DNA from: Anticarsia gemmatalis
Taxonomy: Eukaryota > Arthropoda > Insecta > Lepidoptera > Erebidae
DNA length: 64,000 nucleotides
Direction: 5' to 3'
NCBI RefSeq assembly: GCF_050436995.1
Contig: NC_134766.1
Location: 8,990,001-9,054,000 of the forward strand
Below the pieces are notes generated by a model, which was given only the letters and a program-made list of their open reading frames with translations, made no database searches and was not told the DNA's origin. The first letter of the stretch is position 1, and the number at the start of each line of letters is the position of its first letter. Shown one piece after another: positions 1 to 11,807 of the stretch. Position numbers and translations under genes: made by a program.

Positions 1-790
1 TTTAGAAGTGCCTATAATGTATATTGTTATATATGCTTGATGTTTATGTATACATACATATTATTATGTATAGTGGATGCTGTTCCCAGCAAGACATCGG
101 ACTCCCAACAGGGTGATCACTTTTCCTTTTATGTAAAACTAAATAAGGTTTTTCTCCAAATTATTTTTATTCTACTAAATACAAACCTACGTACATCCCA
201 CACTTTTAACGAAATTAGTAAGTGGTAAAATCTTTTGAGGGACGAATTCCGCCGACTCGCCGACAAATGTCGACGATTTGACGACGGCGGGTCTTTTATA
301 TCAGGAGAATAGGAATGACAACTAATTTTGGTTATTTACTCCATCTAGTAGATCGTGAAATTAATTACACATGTATTTGTCATTTTTGTGCATAATCAAA
401 TTATTACCACAATATATTGAGTTGAAAAGTCACATGACGTCACGTTAGAGTACAAAATGTACAACACCGTGACGTCACTAGCCCCCACTCTATAATTTTA
501 ATGTTTTTTTGGGTAAGTCATTATATTGGTCTTTAATGAAGAAAAAAAATACGTGTCTTAATAGTAAAATTATGAAAAAAATATATCAATATTACAATTT
601 AATAAAAACAAAACTGTAAGCCAACTAACTGGCTGTGACATAAAATGAAAAAAAAAGAAATGGAATCGACAACGTCAATCAAACGACTTTCAAAAACAAC
701 CCATCAGACCATATGGGTCACTCATACATTATAAAACAAAAATAAACTCTATTATTTGAGACATAAATCACATTATCCCTTGAATCAATG
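1..790. other. AT-rich non-coding stretch
   Basis: No open frame here resembles a protein and no repeat family is recognised, apart from the TGACGTCA pair listed separately. A short GC-rich patch near 248-295 is rich in CGAC/GTCG words and can form weak hairpins; I cannot assign it a role. Confidence 0.5.
435..477. promoter_or_regulatory. Two TGACGTCA palindromes 35 bp apart
   Basis: Perfect TGACGTCA octamers start at 435 and 470. This is the known binding palindrome of CREB/ATF-type bZIP factors. The flanks are also partly inverted (TGACGTCACG on the left, CGTGACGTCA on the right), so the pair could equally be a small inverted repeat of a mobile element. No gene start is visible nearby, so a regulatory role is only a possibility. 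Confidence 0.3.
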
Positions 791-919
791 TTAAGTGAAT
801 TTTTGCCCGTCCAGCTCCTAAAGTTTGACAACAAACACTGCGAAATTATACTCTATTTGTTTGTTTCTAAGGTACGTTTTCGCTTGTGTTATTTTTAAGT
901 GAATTTTTCCCGGTCCAGC
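791..919 (+). repeat. Direct repeat of about 25 bp
   Basis: Two copies of a 25-bp motif beginning TTAAGTGAATTTTT and ending GTCCAGC lie at about 791-815 and 895-919, some 105 bp apart, with one or two mismatches. The DNA between is not repeated. No function is apparent. Confidence 0.5.
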
Positions 920-2279
920 GTTCAATATTACGCGACTAAGATGGGACGAACCGATCTAGGTGATAAAGTTGAAAGTGCGAGTGACAATTTCCATTGGTTG
1001 GATAATAGAAGCTTTTACGGTAGGTTTTTAGTGTTGCTTGTTGAAAAATGTTTACTTGGAATGTGGGAAGATTTCTAAAGATTGTATCCTTATAGTGACA
1101 TTGACGATCTTTTAAATAATGTCTATTATATTATTTCTGTGTTTTAGGGAATATTTGATCAAGTAATAAAGATTTTTATTGTAATAGGGTTTTAAGGGCT
1201 TTAAAACTCTTTAGAATACAAGAATTGAAGTGATGACAGTCAATATCTAATTGCCTGGAATTCGAACTCCCACAGAGGTAGTGATAGTGCTTGTCTTATC
1301 CTTAATTTATTGCTTAACAATCAATCCGGGCACGAAAAAATCAGTAACGAAAGGGTTATTCAAACATAATGTAATTAGTTTTTTTTTCTCTGGTCTTCGC
1401 CTACTTCTATGGGAAAAAGCCATAATTTTACCTAAATGTTGTTTTACGTATAAGCAAAAATTTGGCTTTCACGAAAATTAATTTTGAAAGATTATAATAT
1501 TTTTTTATTAATATGAGGAATATTATGTGCTTAAATCTGTTAAAATTAAAATTAATGTAGTATTTAATACATGTTAAGGCTGGTATCCCCATACAAACTG
1601 TTGCTGGGCGGGCGGCGCGAGCCGATCTCGCCGCCCACCGCTCACGTTGGAACTTGTCTACAATTATATAGAGCTGATAGTACTTATACATTTACCCTTG
1701 CTTTCATGATTAGTGGGTACTTACTAAAATATGTATGTTTGTATAAACAATAGCAAAGTTACGCTTGTTTCTTTCAGTTAGATTAATACAAATATACAGA
1801 TATCCAAATATGTTGACCTGAAATAGGATTAGAAGAACATTTTTTTGTGTATTTTCAGTTTGTTTGTTATTATAGCATTTCAGATGTTTTTACAGTTTGA
1901 AATTGTGCTATTGTACCTACTAATTCAAAACAAGGTAATTTCAAAATCATGTATATTATTTTTTATCTTATGTTCCTTTTCACGTGTAAATACTTATTTA
2001 TTTTGTTTTTCTTAAGATAACACACTGTCTGTTTCCCATAATTAACACATACTTAATTATATTGTTTAACTTAAACAATTTTGAAGTAGACAAACTGCCA
2101 CCTTAAAGAAAACCTATTCTTATATTAAATAATGCTTTTAATAGCTTAATAACACCTGCAAAAGCGAAGAAAGCAGACAGAAAAGCTGATTGTATAAACA
2201 ATAAAAAACCTCTTCCTCATTATTACCACGTTAATAAACACATACAAGGTATAAACAGCTCTATGTAATTCTTAACCAC
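920..2279. other. Non-coding stretch with a GC hairpin
   Basis: AT-rich DNA without recognised genes. The short open frames at 1251-1753 have no protein-like composition. A worn piece at about 1377-1433 resembles the 'TAGGCAGAGACCA' repeat family seen at 41600 (minus orientation), but weakly. The GC-rich hairpin at 1606-1639 is listed separately. Confidence 0.45.
1606..1639. repeat. GC-rich inverted repeat
   Basis: The left arm GGGCGGGCGGCGCGAG (1606-1621) pairs with CTCGCCGCCCACC (1627-1639) with small bulges. It stands out sharply from AT-rich surroundings. It may be the GC-rich core of an unrecognised repeat. Confidence 0.45.
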
Positions 2280-2280
2280 C

Positions 2281-2370
2281 CTAACCAACCAACAGGCGAC
2301 AGTATAGTCCGGACTGTGCGCTCGCACGCACGCGTCACTACATCCCGGAGCGCGGGACATGCACAGGTAC
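2281..2370 (+). other. GC- and CpG-rich patch, possible first exon or promoter
   Basis: About 80 bp of GC- and CpG-rich sequence in AT-rich DNA. It contains ACAGTATAGTCCGG at the left. On the right an ATG in GGACATGCACAG is followed directly by GTACAT, which could serve as a weak splice donor. No TATA box or downstream exon is evident, so the call is speculative. Confidence 0.2.
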
Positions 2371-3160
2371 ATCACTATTTATCCAAACAAACACCTCACT
2401 ATTTACACAGCACATCGATTATAAGGTACCAGGCGCACAGTAATTGAAAGTGGTTTTAACTTAACACAAGTGTAGTGAATGTCTTATTAAAACGTTAAGA
2501 TGAATTGTGCTTCTACTCTCGTCTGCGTTCCTAGTGATTATGTATTTCGTGTGATGAATCTTCATTTACTTTGATGTGCGTCTGTCTTTTTATCTATCTT
2601 TTTGTATAAAAATGACCTTTTCAGGGAAAAATACGGACTACATTTTATTTGAAAAAATATTTGACTGAAACGTGTCATACTGAATTTCTTTTGAACATGA
2701 ACATTTTTAAATTATCTATTCTATAGAATAATGTTCTCAAATAAGTATAATTCTACTAACGACCCATATATAATACAAATCTTACACGTGTCTCAATTAT
2801 ATACGGCTACATACATATTTATGTATACCAATATATTCTCGGAGTGACAAATTGTTTCAATCTTCTGAATACATTAAGATCTTAGGTATTTTAATTAAAC
2901 GTATAAAAGGAGAAATTAATTGAAATAAAACCCACGCTATCTCCCAAAGGTGGTTTTTAAAACCTTTGTAAGACAGTTAATAAGGAAAATCATGCCTTGA
3001 AGGGATGAAATGGGGATGAAATTTTCAATTTTCTTCTTCAAATAATTACGTTTGCAAACATAAAAGGCATTTTATTGCTAATAATATTGAAGGATTTTCA
3101 AAATTCAAAGCCTTTAGATTTAACTCACGCACTAACACTATTTTGAAGACGTAGTTAAAA
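2371..3160. other. Nothing recognised
   Basis: AT-rich sequence on both strands, with no coding-like frame, tandem array or familiar repeat visible. Confidence 0.5.
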
Positions 3161-3225
3161 CTAGCTTTTGTCTGCAATTTTGTCCGCATGAAAGATTTCT
3201 CGGGTTAAAAGAACCTATATATATT
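3161..3225 (-). mobile_element. Helitron 3'-end fragment
   Basis: The plus strand reads CTAGCTTTTGTCTGCAATTT, which is the reverse complement of the 3' end of the Helitron type at 4516-4747 (hairpin region followed by CTAG). The rest of the element is worn away within about 60 bp. Confidence 0.5.
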
Positions 3226-3645
3226 ATTATGATAGGTAATTCAGGCTATAAAATTTGTAATATTAATACGATAAATTGAGTACTCATAGTTTCTTCCCAG
3301 CTACACTCATTAGTCAGTGATAGAGCAGTGAAGAAAGAATCCTTTGGTTTCATAAATAGCCGCTTATTGGTATTTCACTAGCTTCATCTCCATGCTTGAA
3401 GAACAGACAAATAGGTACGTCCCAGTTGATAATTAAGACAGATTATTGTTTTTTTTTCACCCAAAAAATTATTCGCGTGCGTTTGGAAAATAATAATGAA
3501 CTGTGTCTACGTAATGTAACTATTCGGCTATCACTATGATTGAGGATGTAAAACTAGAGATACCACTGACTCTGCGGTTACTTGCGGATTAGTAACTTAT
3601 CTGGCCTAAAGTTATGTTTTTTAAACAGTTTTGAAGGAATATAAT

Positions 3646-3785
3646 ATATATCTTATATATTTAATTTCCATGTCACGATGTTAGTTACCGTACTCCTCTC
3701 AAACGGCTTGACAGATTCTCATGATTTTGTGAGCATATTGAGTAGGTCTGAGAATCGGCCAACATCTATTTTTTATATTTCATGT
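3646..3785 (+). mobile_element. Short dispersed repeat (copy 1 of 2)
   Basis: This segment matches 31800-31955 at about 80%. Shared words include TTTCCATG..ACGATGTTAGTTAC, AAACGGCTTGAC.GATT and CAACATCTATTTTT. The layout, with a sentence-like 'nnn cggcttgac cgatt' body, resembles non-autonomous Helitron bodies of Lepidoptera, but neither copy shows clear ends. Confidence 0.55.
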
Positions 3786-4118
3786 ATTGGAACAAAATAT
3801 TTCTATTATTAGTCACTCCCCTATTTTTCCCCCACTGAATGACAATTGAAATAGAAAAAACAATAACTATCCAATTTTCCAATCAATATTTTAAATACTT
3901 TGTGTCAATTGCTTACAAAGTTCTACTTCTCCATTTATTTTATCAGTGTATAACTTGGATTTTGTTCGTTAAGACGTATGTAAGAATACAAACGTAAGCT
4001 CATATTCTAATCCTACATATTGTTATTATCAACACGCACTCAGTCTGACCTCTGAATGAATTAGTTCGTTCTCATCTCTATCTTAACGTTATATATGAAT
4101 AATTGAATATATATTTTA

Positions 4119-4370
4119 CTAGCTGACCCGCGCAACTTTGCTTGCGTCACATAAGAGAATCATAATTTTCCCCGTTTTTGTAACATTTTTCGTTGCTACT
4201 CCGCTCCTAATGGCTTTAGCGTGATGTTATATAGCCTATAACCTTCCTCGATAAATGGGCTATCTAACACTGAAAGAATTTTTTTAATCGGACCAGTAGA
4301 TCCTGAGATTAGCGCGTTCAAACAAACAAACAAACAAACAAACTCTTCAGCTTTATAATATTAGTATAGA
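4119..4370 (-). mobile_element. Complete non-autonomous Helitron, family A
   Basis: Read on the minus strand, the element starts TCTATACTAATATTATAAAG and ends GCGCGGGTCAGCTAG, and sits between host A and host T. This A|TC...CTAG|T arrangement without flanking duplication is the Helitron signature. A TTTG microsatellite follows the 5' end, and GACGCAAGC/GCGCGGGTC near the 3' end can fold as the terminal hairpin. At 252 bp it encodes no protein and needs a helper. Copies recur at 41140, 53335, 56874 and 57685. It resembles the widespread lepidopteran Lep1-type Helitrons. Confidence 0.88.
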
Positions 4371-4515
4371 TTAAGTACTTACAGTACGTACAGGCTTTTA
4401 GACTAAGTACTAAATAGCTCCGGTTAAATTAGATAAATTTACGAAATGTCTCGTCTTAAGATGTTTTCAAGGACTAAATCTATGTAAAGCAATGTCAAGA
4501 TATTATATAAAATTA

Positions 4516-4747
4516 CTAGCTTTTGCCAGCGATTTTGTTCGCGTGGTTTACTGACATGTGACATTTCCACAATAAACTTCATCCCCTCGTCAAACCCTTT
4601 TTGTCCATAAAAAAAGCTCTTGTTCTTTCTCAATGTCGGCTCTATCTGGTTACCAAATTTCATTAAAATCGATTCAGTAGTTTAGACGTGCACGCGTAAC
4701 AGACAGACAGACAGAGTCACTTTCGTATTTATAATATTAAGTAGTGA
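4516..4747 (-). mobile_element. Complete non-autonomous Helitron, family B
   Basis: On the minus strand the element starts TCACTACTTAATATTATAAA and ends AAAAGCTAG, flanked by A and T. It contains a GTCTGTCTGTC microsatellite 30-50 bp from its 5' end and a GCGAACAAAATCGC-like end region. The 5' words (AATATTATAAATRCGAAAGT) are shared with the copy at 54549. It is 232 bp long and non-coding. Confidence 0.82.
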
Positions 4748-5181
4748 TAAATTTTTATATAATAAAATACGGGAATAACCGCGAACACGCAAAGATGCCT
4801 TTCTATTTTATCCTATTAAATAATAAACATCCAACGCGAAAGTTTAAAATTATTACTAAGTATGATTTTTGTGAGTAAAGACTCTGAAAAAAATTTAATC
4901 CATTTTATTAACACAGCGCAGTGAAAATATGAAAAAGGCAGGAAACGCCGCATGGACCGGAAGACTAACTAAAAAAAGCAAAGAAAGCAGTTGATTCTGA
5001 AAAAAATCTATGAATTTTTGTTAGTTTATATCTTTTTCTCTACGTATAAATAAATCACCTCTTTCATTTTTGTTCTAGTGCTTTATAGGGTACGTAAATC
5101 AACATGCCGTGGTTTAACCACTTCAAAATAAATATCGGTTGGCTTAGCGGCGATAATTGAATTTTGTCAATTAGTTTTATA

Positions 5182-5404
5182 CTAGAGGCCGCCCGCGACT
5201 TCGTCCTCGTGGAAACCCTTCCCGTGAAATCCCGATCCCTCGGGAACTCCGGGATAAAAATCTATGTGTTATTCGGGGTCTTCAGCTACCTATATACTAA
5301 ATTTCATGGTAATCGGTTCTGCAGTATTTGCGTGAAAGAGCAACAGACGTCATCCATACATACATACATTCTCACAAACTTTCGCATTTATAATATTAGT
5401 AGGA
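5182..5404 (-). mobile_element. Complete non-autonomous Helitron, family C
   Basis: On the minus strand it starts TCCTACTAATATTATAAATG and ends with a GACGAAGTCGCGGGCGGC region followed by CTAG, flanked by A and T. A GTATGTATGTATG microsatellite follows the 5' end. It is 223 bp long. The 106-residue frame across 5164-5484 is only a chance frame through it. Fragments of the family lie at 30550, 31130 and 57575. Confidence 0.85.
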
Positions 5405-6549
5405 TATTATTTTGTTGTCATTTATCAATTGAATACGGTATCCGAAACTTAACTGTAAGTCGTGAAAACGGCCCTAAATACTAAATACCAACGATTTACA
5501 TTCACAAACATGAAGACAAATTAAAATCAAAGTTTTATGTAAACATACATACATACAGTAGAAGAGTTCCCTATGTATAAGTTAAATTACTTTTATTAAT
5601 ATGTAAGCTTATCTCGTATTTACTCAGATCTATAAACTCCGAGAATGTTCTGCTGTGGTTAATCTCAAGGAAGTTAAAAGTAAATTAAATTATATGACTG
5701 TCTAAAATTTTGGAGTAAAATGTGGAAATATTAAACTGTGTTGCAAATATTCCAAACTAACTGGACCGATTTTTTCTTTTAAATTTTAGTTAGCGTTTTT
5801 TTAGTAAAATAGTAGTTGTTAGTTAGCATAACAAGAATAGAGATAATTAAATTTAAGATGAACTTATGTAATATATGTATTACATCAAAATTAGTCCAGT
5901 GTTTTCTAGCTGTGAAAAACAAATTGACTTTCCCTTTGACATTACAATAAACTAATTTATTTAGAAGTTCTATAATTATTCTTAATTTATCTGATATTGG
6001 AATTGAACCGACCAAGCTAAAATGACTAATACACTATTCTGAATATTATTGTCTTTCAAACCATATTTTAATCGAAAAAGAAGCCTTTAAAACATTATAT
6101 ACCAAAGTAGTAACCAAACAAAAACAAAATTCTCTCAAAAACTCTTGCCAGCCCATCGCAAAGCTGACCCTATCAACCGACACTTAACCTCATTAAACAA
6201 TATAATCAGCTCAATCAAGGTATCAAGGTCCTCGTTAACCGTCCTAAGCCCTTAATCCCTACCCATGGGTTAATATACGGTATTTGTGACTGTTACACCC
6301 TTTTTAGGGTCTCGGGTAAATGAGTCAGCTCAATTGATAATTATATTAAAGCCTAAGGATGAAGGCAAAAAATTTTTCGTGTGGAAATTAAAATGTATTT
6401 TTAATTAGTTTTTTGCTTTTTGCGGGATTATATAATTTTACAATAAACTATTTTATTTAACTATCATCTTTCCGAATGCTTACTTTTATAGTTTGTCTTT
6501 ATGTTTATGTAATTTAACTAAACGGTATTTAGCACATTACTTACATTAT
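5405..6549. other. Nothing recognised
   Basis: AT-rich DNA with a few CATA microsatellite runs (about 5546-5558). No gene or familiar repeat was seen. Confidence 0.5.
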
Positions 6550-6720
6550 ATAATGCCTATTATAACCGGATGGTGTAAGCAGAGGTGTATAACATACACC
6601 CACGTTACGTTACTAACAATGTTAGTCCCATGTAATAGGGAGTGAGTCTATTGCCATATATCAGACACGTTACCAAATTCCGGGCTTTTATTCAGAAATT
6701 TTAATATTCTAATACAAATA
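6550..6720 (-). mobile_element. SINE fragment with 'cccTATTACATGggac' body
   Basis: The minus strand carries the body words of a SINE family also at 16915, 17085, 44118 and 45820: CGGAATTTGGTAACGTG, then ATATGGCAATAGACTC and CCCTATTACATGGGACTAAC, then a cap of GTGTATGTTATACACCTCTG. The tRNA-like head is missing, so this copy is 5'-truncated. Confidence 0.65.
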
Positions 6721-7440
6721 AACTATAGTAGGTACTTTACCCAAACCGGAACTTCGTGACCCAAGACTATTGTCCATACTTTACGTACCCTATAAAGCAC
6801 GAGAATATGTAATAATATGTACAGAAGACTTATAAGCGGTTAGTTTAGTAATCGGGTCCGCCATTTCGCAGTGACAGTCAGGCAAGGAATAATTCCGATT
6901 GAAATTTTTTTTTTACCAAGGCTTGATTTTAGAATCCTAAAAGAATAGATGTTTAACTCAGGACATTATAGCACTACTAAGGACTGTGAACATTAACAAA
7001 AACCCTATTTGCCATATTCGGAAATCAAACTCCGATATAATTAAATTGCATGGCATTTCACATACAAAACAAACAAAAAGCTGTTCAATTTGTTACATTG
7101 ATATAGATATATTTTGATACCACATAATAAATAGTAGTTGGTAGAAACACGTCAGTTTTACACACACAACACGGCAACACGAGCCAGCCATTACCGTACA
7201 CTGTTACCGAACAATCCATTGTTCGTATCCCAACTGAAATATATCTAAAATATCTGCCTGTATTTTTTCTGAAACATATGAAACGAAAATACGAAATAAT
7301 GAAAAAGGTTGTGTATTTTTTCTGAATTGGTGAGCATTTTTCGTTTTTTTAGAGGACGATATTTCATAGATAAGAATGTTTTTGTATCGGTAGTTGTAGG
7401 ATACTGCCACGCCGAAGATTCGGAACCAAATCCCGGGATT

Positions 7441-7605
7441 GGTAGCGCAATCTATATAGTCTGTATTGTCGAGTATCGAGAGTTTGACATTTAAAATGTA
7501 CTTCAAAATAATTCTTACGGAGCCCGGTAAACAGATTGTCGTGTAAAATTTCTCGATAGCTAGCCAGTTGTTGGTAGTCCATAGTAGTAAAGAATCGAGC
7601 TACAG
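7441..7605 (+). mobile_element. MITE family 1 (GTAGCGCGATTCT ends)
   Basis: One of several copies of a 165-180 bp element. It has ends GGTAGCGCAATCT and AGAATCGAGCTACAG, which are inverted repeats. The inside carries GTCGAGTATCGAGAGTTTGA and TTTCTCGATAGCTAGCCAG. Other copies are at 32357, 40456, 52141 and 53729. It is non-coding; cross-mobilisation by an unknown transposase is inferred. Confidence 0.72.
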
Positions 7606-7617
7606 TTCTAACAATTA

Positions 7618-8405
7618 TAGTCCAGTGATTTAAGCTAAAATTAGGTAAGAATCTCGGAATTCGAGATACCCAGCTGTAAGTCTGTAAATACTTGTATATT
7701 GACACCCTAAAAGTTGTCTCAAAACCTACATATGGTAGGGTGTACGCAACTATAAAATTTCAAGGTCAAACGACACAAAAACCGTTTTTTTGCGCTTTTT
7801 TTGTAAATATCTCATTAATTTTTGCTATTTGTATTCATTATCAATATTGTACAGTATAAAATTCTCTACAAATTTTGTTAGATTTTTAATTAATTTTTAA
7901 TTTTAGGAAACGGTTATCAGTATTATTGAATAGATAAAGATTTAATATATGAAGAAAATGATAAAATACAATATAATAGTTAATAGAAATTGGCAAATAT
8001 TTATAATCATTGATTTATCGATAGTTCATCAACTATATTTGGGCCATTTTCGACCGGAGGCACCGGTTGACCTGAAATGATCCTGTGACCGCGCGCTCTC
8101 CCCCTCTATCTCGAAAACGGTTCACCGTAATAAAAAAAAATTCTAACAAAATTTGTAGAGAATTTTATACTGTACAATATTGATAATGAATACAAATAGC
8201 AAAAATTCCATAGGAAATGAGATATTTACAAAAAAAGCGCAAAAAAACAGTTTTTGTGTCGTTTGACCTTGAAATTTTATAGTTGCGTACACCCTACCAT
8301 ATGTAGGTTTTGAGACAACTTTAAGGGTGTCAATATACAAGTATTTACAGACTAACAGCTGGGTATCTCGAATTCCGGGGTGAACTTACTATAATGACTG
8401 GACTA
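7618..8405. mobile_element. 788-bp foldback element, PIF/Harbinger-like
   Basis: Left arm 7618 to about 7890 and right arm about 8131-8405 are inverted copies for most of their length. Shared words include GACACCCT, GAGACAACTT, ACATATGGTAGGGTGTACGC and GTACAGTATAAAATTCTC. The outer ends read TAGTCCAGT and ACTGGACTA, and both are flanked by TTA (7615-7617 and 8406-8408). A 3-bp TTA duplication is typical of the PIF/Harbinger superfamily. The 240-bp centre has no coding frame, and the frames at 7204-7705 and 8143-8340 are by-products. The superfamily call rests on the TTA alone. Confidence 0.72.
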
Positions 8406-8408
8406 TTA

Positions 8409-9778
8409 GTCGTCAATTTTTCTGTCAAGAAATTTGTATGATTTGCTTCGAGTATGGGCTTACAGTTTCGTGTCTTGGAGAGCACTATGCCTCACACTCT
8501 TGCATCTCAGGATTTAGTACCAGTTATTTTGATAAATGTCATCTTAATAAGGAACTTAACTACTAGTTAAATCTTTATGAAATGTCAAAAACACATTTGA
8601 ATATACATATATGATGTAGCGACGTCACAATTTCGTGTTTTCGTTGGATTGAAATGAGTGCCTAATATTTTTTTTCAGTCTGTAAGAATTACAATTTCAA
8701 CATTATTTACGAAAGCAAATTACATAGCCTGAGCATTTTACATGAACTTTTTTAAAGTACAAGTTTAATCATTTTTCGTTAACCCAGTAATTGGTTCAAT
8801 AGTCTGTTTATCTTTAAAAACGTTCAGACAAATACAATCGGGTTTAGGCACAAAAAGCACATGCAAATAATGGCATTTTCACTATTGAAAACAAAGCCTT
8901 TCAAATGAAATACCAGAATTTTCGCTAGAATTTCCCCAAAATAGCACAATGAATCACAATACTGGTACCAGGAACGCATAATATTGCAGGATGTGTACGG
9001 TCCAACTAGTGTTCTATGCAAACAAGCGTCCTAACTTTGTTGGCTTGTAACACAATTTACCTACGCTTGCAGTTGACATTTATACACAGATAGGTAAACT
9101 TTGCACTTTGATAGCTTTGTAAAGGTCAATTTCCTGATAGTAGAGGAATGATTTAAAGTTCCTGATCGTATTTGACCAATAGGAGTATTTTGATCGTTTA
9201 TTAGATAGATGTTACCTTAATAGCTATTTGAGAGGAGCGGCAATCGGTTTCAAAGATCCAATATTTCTCATTGTGATTTACTTATGTACAATTTCCCAAA
9301 CGCAAATGTTGTTTTTTTTTTCCTTTTTTAATTATACGGCCATCATCAAAAATCCTGCTACCGTAGGTTTTTATGCTGACGCAACCATATATTTCTTTTT
9401 CAATTACCAGGTTAGCATAACATAATAGGCAGTTGTTAACCACTCAGTTCTTAAACAAACATGTCTTGAGCCTATTTCTAGTTCACGATCAATACGCCAG
9501 GTGTCTCTCCGACCACCGTTCCCAGGCTTCCCAGAATATCATAGAACATTATTTATATTGTAAGAAAACTGAAATACATACCATATACTTATTATAGCCT
9601 AGTACCTTTTTGTAAAAAATCTAGTACATTCATGCGAATTCGTCTGAAAGAAAACGTCCGACTTATTTTTTCAGGGATAAAAAATATTTAAAGTTTTCGG
9701 GTTTTCTTTATCTTGCTTACTACCTCTGCTATGAGTCAAACGCATCAGTTCAGTTATTTTGGAGATCATATTGATCAA
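8409..9778. other. Nothing recognised
   Basis: AT-rich DNA. Short open frames at 8824-9021 and 9228-9425 lack protein-like features. No repeat family was identified. Confidence 0.5.
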
Positions 9779-9850
9779 ACATACAAACACACATAATAAG
9801 TCTTTAATTGACTGACAAACATATATAAAATAAGTCTCTAATTGACTGAA
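9779..9850 (+). repeat. Short tandem duplication
   Basis: Two adjacent units of about 36 bp, each ending ATAAGTCTYTAATTGACTGA. It looks like a simple local duplication. Confidence 0.55.
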
Positions 9851-9887
9851 TTAACCATAATTTCATTATTTCATTGATCGATGCGGC

Positions 9888-9952
9888 AACCTGATAAAAA
9901 AAATCAGACGAATTGATAATCTTCTCCTTCTTTTGAAGTCGGTTAAAAAGTA
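9888..9952 (+). repeat. Dispersed repeat ending TTTGAAGTCGGTTAAAA
   Basis: Contains CTTCTCCTTCTTTTGAAGTC and GGTTAAAA. A related stretch (AAACCTCCTCCTTTTTTG then CGGTTAAAA) lies at 59683-59728. This is a very common lepidopteran repeat end, but I do not know the parent element. Confidence 0.45.
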
Positions 9953-11349
9953 GCACAGACATCCCTTCCTCTGTGAAAAACTACCCAAATTGTTATTTAT
10001 ATGTATTTTATCAGAAACTAAATGTTACAAAGTGATTGAATGAAATCGAACGTGTAAAAGAAAATCAACTAGGAATTGAATTCGTGACTTCACACTATCT
10101 CGTTAAATGGAACTGAAAGGCTTTTAGCCCCCAACCACACTTGGCTAACAATTTGCAACAAACTATTTGCTGACCTAATTTTGGTAACGTAATTTTTATA
10201 GACGTTTTTGTTTTACAAAGATAAAATTAAGATGTTTTTTGTTCTACTTTTGATGATGGACAAATAGGGCTCGGAGAAACGTATTATCACGTCATATTCG
10301 CTTGGGGAGCAAGCAGTGAATTATATTAGTACATAATATAATTCGATCACTTCATATTTATTTGAGACCATAGTAGACATTTTACTGCATATAGTTTGCA
10401 AGAAAAAGCAAACTTTAAATCAAATGCCACTACAGTCTAAGCAAAAACCACAATATGTAACATCAAATATAATGATAGAAAACAACAATTTTCTTCACGG
10501 CGTATTTACTTTTATAGTGTTAAATAATAAAACATTACGAACTAGAACATTAAGCAGGAATTGATATCGTGTCTGGCTGTCATCTCGTTCCCGAGTTAGA
10601 AGGCAGGGTAGAAACACGGTAGGCAAATAGATTGAGACATCTATAATACAAAAATGAATAGTTAAATGTGCTGCTATAAGCGTAATTCTCGAGAGCAGCT
10701 GAATCAATTTCGCTATTTTTTTAATGATATCCCTTGAACTATGGGGATGGTGCTAACGGAGAGAATAAAAGAAATATGTATTCAAGTAAAACCTCATAGT
10801 GCTTTGCCTGACTCGGGAATCGAACCCAAATCCATGTGCTTAATTTATTTCTTTATTACTTTTAAACGAGGCTTAACCGTTTAAGTATAACGTACCTACT
10901 GATAAAATTAATTGCGTGTTCGCACTGTAAAAGCAAACTCAACGCCTACCGTGTCTGCAAGCCTAGTACTTGAAGCGTGCAGTTCGTACCCGGAATAGAA
11001 ACACTTCATCTCTTTTGGCGGGCGTACAAAGAGCTAAGGGCGTATCGGAAGCTGTTAAGGGTCTATGTATTACAATACCTACTATACCTACGAATACAAA
11101 ATACAAAAGTCTTTATCTTTGACCTTTTTCTGAGTATGTTCAAGTCAGTATTAATGTAAGGCTTGGATATCAAGATCCAAATGCTTCTCTTATCAAATCT
11201 CCCTCAAGTTGCGCATTGTTTAGTTAAAGCTTATATGAACACCATAATATTTCTTATAAAATAGTTTTAACAAATAAGTAACGCAAAGTTTCAGTGAATC
11301 GAACAACTTATTGTTAATTTAACTAGTGACAAATAGATTTCTTTGAGTT
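9953..11349. other. Non-coding, possible SINE head remnant
   Basis: No gene was seen. At about 10800-10845 the minus strand reads GGGTTCGATTCCCGAG, a tRNA box-B-like match that may be all that survives of a SINE head. The frame at 10495-10707 has no recognisable features. Confidence 0.4.
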
Positions 11350-11744
11350 TATATCGCGGTATAAGAATCAGATGAACGTATCTACATTTTGTCAATTTTA
11401 CAGGAGAGCAAAAATACTGTGGAAATTTGTCACTTCAAACTTTACTAGCTCATTAACAGAGATAGTATATAGTTGGTGAGAAAAAAAATATATTGATATA
11501 TTCTTCTACTATTTGAGCATTAAAAAATAAAATAAAAAATTGTTTCTAAATGCTTACAAAGATACAACATATATTTTTTTGAAATCCGGTTGACATACGT
11601 TAGTGTGGCTCTTAATTTGGTATCGGGTTTTGTTCTTATTTTACTTACAAGCGTCGTTTGTGCAGCTAAGTTTTATTTTGTGTTAGATAGGAATGGACTA
11701 AATAAATTAAAATAAATAATTAATCAATCAAATGTAACATTATC

Positions 11745-11750
11745 TTTATT
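11745..11750 (-). terminator. AATAAA poly(A) signal
   Basis: AATAAA on the minus strand lies 58 bases beyond the final TGA (11808) of the transposon gene, in a good position for its 3' end. In AT-rich DNA the motif is frequent, so support is moderate. Confidence 0.4.
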
Positions 11751-11807
11751 TACTTTTGCAAACACACAATATTAAATTTAAAAAAAAAAAATCAACATAC
11801 AGACATA

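Noticed and set aside
5164..5484. 106-residue plus-strand frame
   Set aside because: Most of it lies in the family C Helitron at 5182-5404.
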